Source: Geomonas sp. Red32 (GTDB taxonomy: Bacteria > Desulfobacterota > Desulfuromonadia > Geobacterales > Geobacteraceae). Taken from it: a DNA stretch of 64,000 nucleotides. Below the pieces are notes generated by a model. That model made no database searches and was not told where the DNA came from. It saw nothing but the letters and a program-made list of their open reading frames with translations. Positions 62,314-64,000 of the stretch are shown one piece after another. The stretch's first letter is position 1. Each line of letters begins with the position of its first letter. Position numbers and translations under genes: made by a program. Location: contig NZ_JAKLOY010000006.1 in the NCBI RefSeq assembly GCF_023652955.1, positions 124,001-188,000 of the forward strand, read 5' to 3'.

Positions 62314-64000
62314 ATGCCGAAGTCACTGCGGATACTGATCGTCGAGGACAATCCGGGGGACGCCGAGCTTCTCAAGCTCCTGCTTCCACCGGACGGCACC
62401 ATCATGAAGGCCGGCTGCGTGTCCCGCCTCTCGGAGGCCGTCTCGGCGCTTAAGGCTGGACGGGTCGATCTCGTGTTCCTGGATCTGGGACTCCCCGACA
62501 GCTTCGGGCTGGACACCTTGCGGGCCCTGTACCGGGAAACGAGGTGCAGCGTGCCGGTCATCGTCTTGACCGGCACCTGCGACGACGAGGTCGGGGTGCA
62601 GGCGATCCGGGAGGGCGCCCAGGATTACCTGGTGAAGGGGGAGATCGACACCAAGCTCCTCGCCCGTTCCATCAAGTACGCGGTGGAGCGGAGCCGGACC
62701 GAGAAGGCGCTCAAGGAGATGAACGATAGCCTGGAGCAGCGGGTCAACGAGCGGACCGAAGAGCTGAGCCGCGCCAACCGGACGCTCCAGATCGAAATCG
62801 CCGAACGCCAGCGGGCCGAGGAGGAGCAGCGGCACAGCAAGGAGCAGTGGGAACGGACCTTCCACAGCGTCCCCGACCTGATCGCGGTGCTCGACAACCA
62901 CCACCGGGTGCAGCGCGTGAACGAGGCGATGGCCCGGCGCCTCGGCATGACCCCGGACGAGTGCATCGGCCTGCCCTGCTACCAGGTCGTCCACGGAACT
63001 ACCTTCCCGCACGATCTCTGCCCTCACGCGCAGACGATGCGCGACGGCTGCCTTCACCGCGAGGAGCTGCACGTCGACCGCTTCAACGGCGACTTCCTGG
63101 TCACCACCACTCCACTTCTGGACGATGAGGGGAACAGCATCGGCTCGGTCCATATCGCCCACGACATCACCGAGCGTAAGCGGGCCGAGGAGGAGTTGCA
63201 GGCAAATGCCGAAAGGCTGGCTGCCGTCCTCGATGCCCAGCGCGAGGTCGCCGCTGCCAACCTGGACTACGCCTCCTTGCTGCAGCTCATCCTCGACATC
63301 GTTTCCCGCCTGACCGGAGCCGAAGGTGCAAGCCTCGAAGTGGCCGACGGCGGCGACATGCTGTACGAGGCCGCGACCGGGATCGCCTCCGGATTCATGG
63401 GGCTTCGGTTGAAGATTGCCGGGAGCCTGTCCGGACGCTGCCTGAGAAACGGCCAGTTGCAGAGATCCGACGATACCGAGAACGACGCGCGGGTCGACCG
63501 GGACGCCTGCCGCCATATCGGGCTGCGGTCGATGGTGGTGATTCCGCTTCGGTACGACGAGCACTCTTTCGGCGTGTTGAAGGTGATGTCCTCCAAGCCG
63601 TCCGGCTTCGATGCGGCCGCGGAGGGGACCCTGCGCTTGATGGCGGAGTTTCTGGGGGTCACCGTGGCGCGCCATCGGATACAGGGGGCGTTGCGGGAGA
63701 GCGAGGAACGGTTCCGGGTCGCCCAGGAGCTTTCTCCGGACGGCTTCTCCATCCTGCGGCCGGTACGGGACCATGCCGGTCATGTCGCGGATTTCGCCTG
63801 GATTTACGCCAACAGCACCATCGGAAGGTGGACCGGCACCGATGCCAAGGCCGTGCTGGGGAGGCGTCTGTCGGACATCCTCCCTACGCACGCCGAATCG
63901 CCTTTGCACCAGATGTGCCGGCACGTTGCCGAAACGGGGCAGGCGGGGATTTTGGAAGCCCCCTTCCTGGATGCCTCCCTGGCAGGGGAGATGTGGCTCC
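62314..64000 (+). CDS. Receiver-PAS-GAF multidomain signalling protein (partial, right edge)
   Basis: At least 562 residues; open at the right edge. REC domain at 1-125 (ILIVEDNPGDAELLKLLL, phospho-Asp in LVFLDLGLPDSFG, LVKGEID), coiled-coil linker (about 130-175, LEQRVNERTEELSRANRTLQ), PAS (about 180-290, with VVHGTTFPHDLCPHAQTMRDG where the Cys/His residues recall a heme- or Fe-S-type ligand set), GAF (about 310-455), then a second PAS (about 465 onward). Probably ends in a histidine kinase or GGDEF beyond the window. Starts 3 bp after the upstream stop; same operon. Confidence 0.92.
   Translation, partial: MPKSLRILIVEDNPGDAELLKLLLPPDGTIMKAGCVSRLSEAVSALKAGRVDLVFLDLGLPDSFGLDTLRALYRETRCSVPVIVLTGTCDDEVGVQAIREGAQDYLVKGEIDTKLLARSIKYAVERSRTEKALKEMNDSLEQRVNERTEELSRANRTLQIEIAERQRAEEEQRHSKEQWERTFHSVPDLIAVLDNHHRVQRVNEAMARRLGMTPDECIGLPCYQVVHGTTFPHDLCPHAQTMRDGCLHREELHVDRFNGDFLVTTTPLLDDEGNSIGSVHIAHDITERKRAEEELQANAERLAAVLDAQREVAAANLDYASLLQLILDIVSRLTGAEGASLEVADGGDMLYEAATGIASGFMGLRLKIAGSLSGRCLRNGQLQRSDDTENDARVDRDACRHIGLRSMVVIPLRYDEHSFGVLKVMSSKPSGFDAAAEGTLRLMAEFLGVTVARHRIQGALRESEERFRVAQELSPDGFSILRPVRDHAGHVADFAWIYANSTIGRWTGTDAKAVLGRRLSDILPTHAESPLHQMCRHVAETGQAGILEAPFLDASLAGEMWL

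Overview
The window looks like a chromosome segment of a Geobacteraceae-type Desulfuromonadota bacterium (Geobacter, Geomonas or Citrifermentans relatives). The evidence is GC-rich DNA, the block thrS-infC-rpmI-rplT-pheS-pheT-ihfA-merR, a bacteriohemerythrin, many secreted beta-propeller proteins and lipoproteins, a PilY1 minor-pilin operon and multi-domain sensor kinases. The species cannot be fixed from the sequence alone.

Layout. 1-3.0 kb: minus-strand terminal oxidase operon (Sco copper chaperone, subunit II with fused cytochrome c, A2-type subunit I cut by the left edge). 3.4-9.4 kb: single-domain response regulator, a basic-tailed unknown protein, bacteriohemerythrin, a B12-binding radical SAM protein, threonine aldolase, and a four-helix-bundle protein carrying 14 copies of a 9-bp minisatellite. 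9.4-17.3 kb: translation block with tRNA-Val, thrS, infC (with a non-canonical AUA start), ribosomal proteins L35 and L20, pheST, IHF alpha, a MerR regulator and tRNA-Pro. 17.3-22.7 kb: Rrf2 regulator with a sulfate-binding protein, then a pqi lipid-transport operon with PqiA split in two. 22.9-27.4 kb: sugar operon (SDR dehydrogenase, GH15 glucoamylase, glucokinase). 27.7-31.2 kb: MucR-type regulator, FKBP prolyl isomerase, tRNA-Met, a VOC gene remnant, and a beta-propeller lipoprotein behind an unusual palindrome-plus-half-site element.

31.3-43 kb is the accessory region. A low-GC segment carries a Walker-type P-loop ATPase and a bacterial NACHT NTPase. It is bracketed by broken and intact REP-associated tyrosine transposase (RAYT) units and an IS30 remnant, and is followed by a NERD-domain protein with two zinc ribbons. 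The arrangement resembles a defence island. Further on are REP/MITE palindromes, a YVTN-propeller protein, an orphan ParB-like protein, a second RAYT with a C-terminal DnaA-like extension, and an exported acetoacetate-decarboxylase-family protein.

43-46 kb: arsR-permease-thioredoxin-thioredoxin-ccdA operon with twin operators of identical spacing. 46-55.7 kb: a large secreted propeller/CARDB protein, a second copy of the palindrome-plus-half-site element, and a pilV-pilW-pilX-pilY1-like operon. 55.8-58.8 kb: a 980-residue protein of unknown function. 59.6-64 kb: phospho-signalling cluster (histidine kinase, Rcp1-like response regulator, and a REC-PAS-GAF multidomain protein cut by the right edge).

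The two observations I consider most worth following are the low-GC NACHT/ATPase/NERD island, and the two matched regulatory modules at 29.6 and 49.4 kb. Both modules have a TGTAA-ended palindrome exactly 53 bp from a 22-bp sequence that is identical in the two copies.
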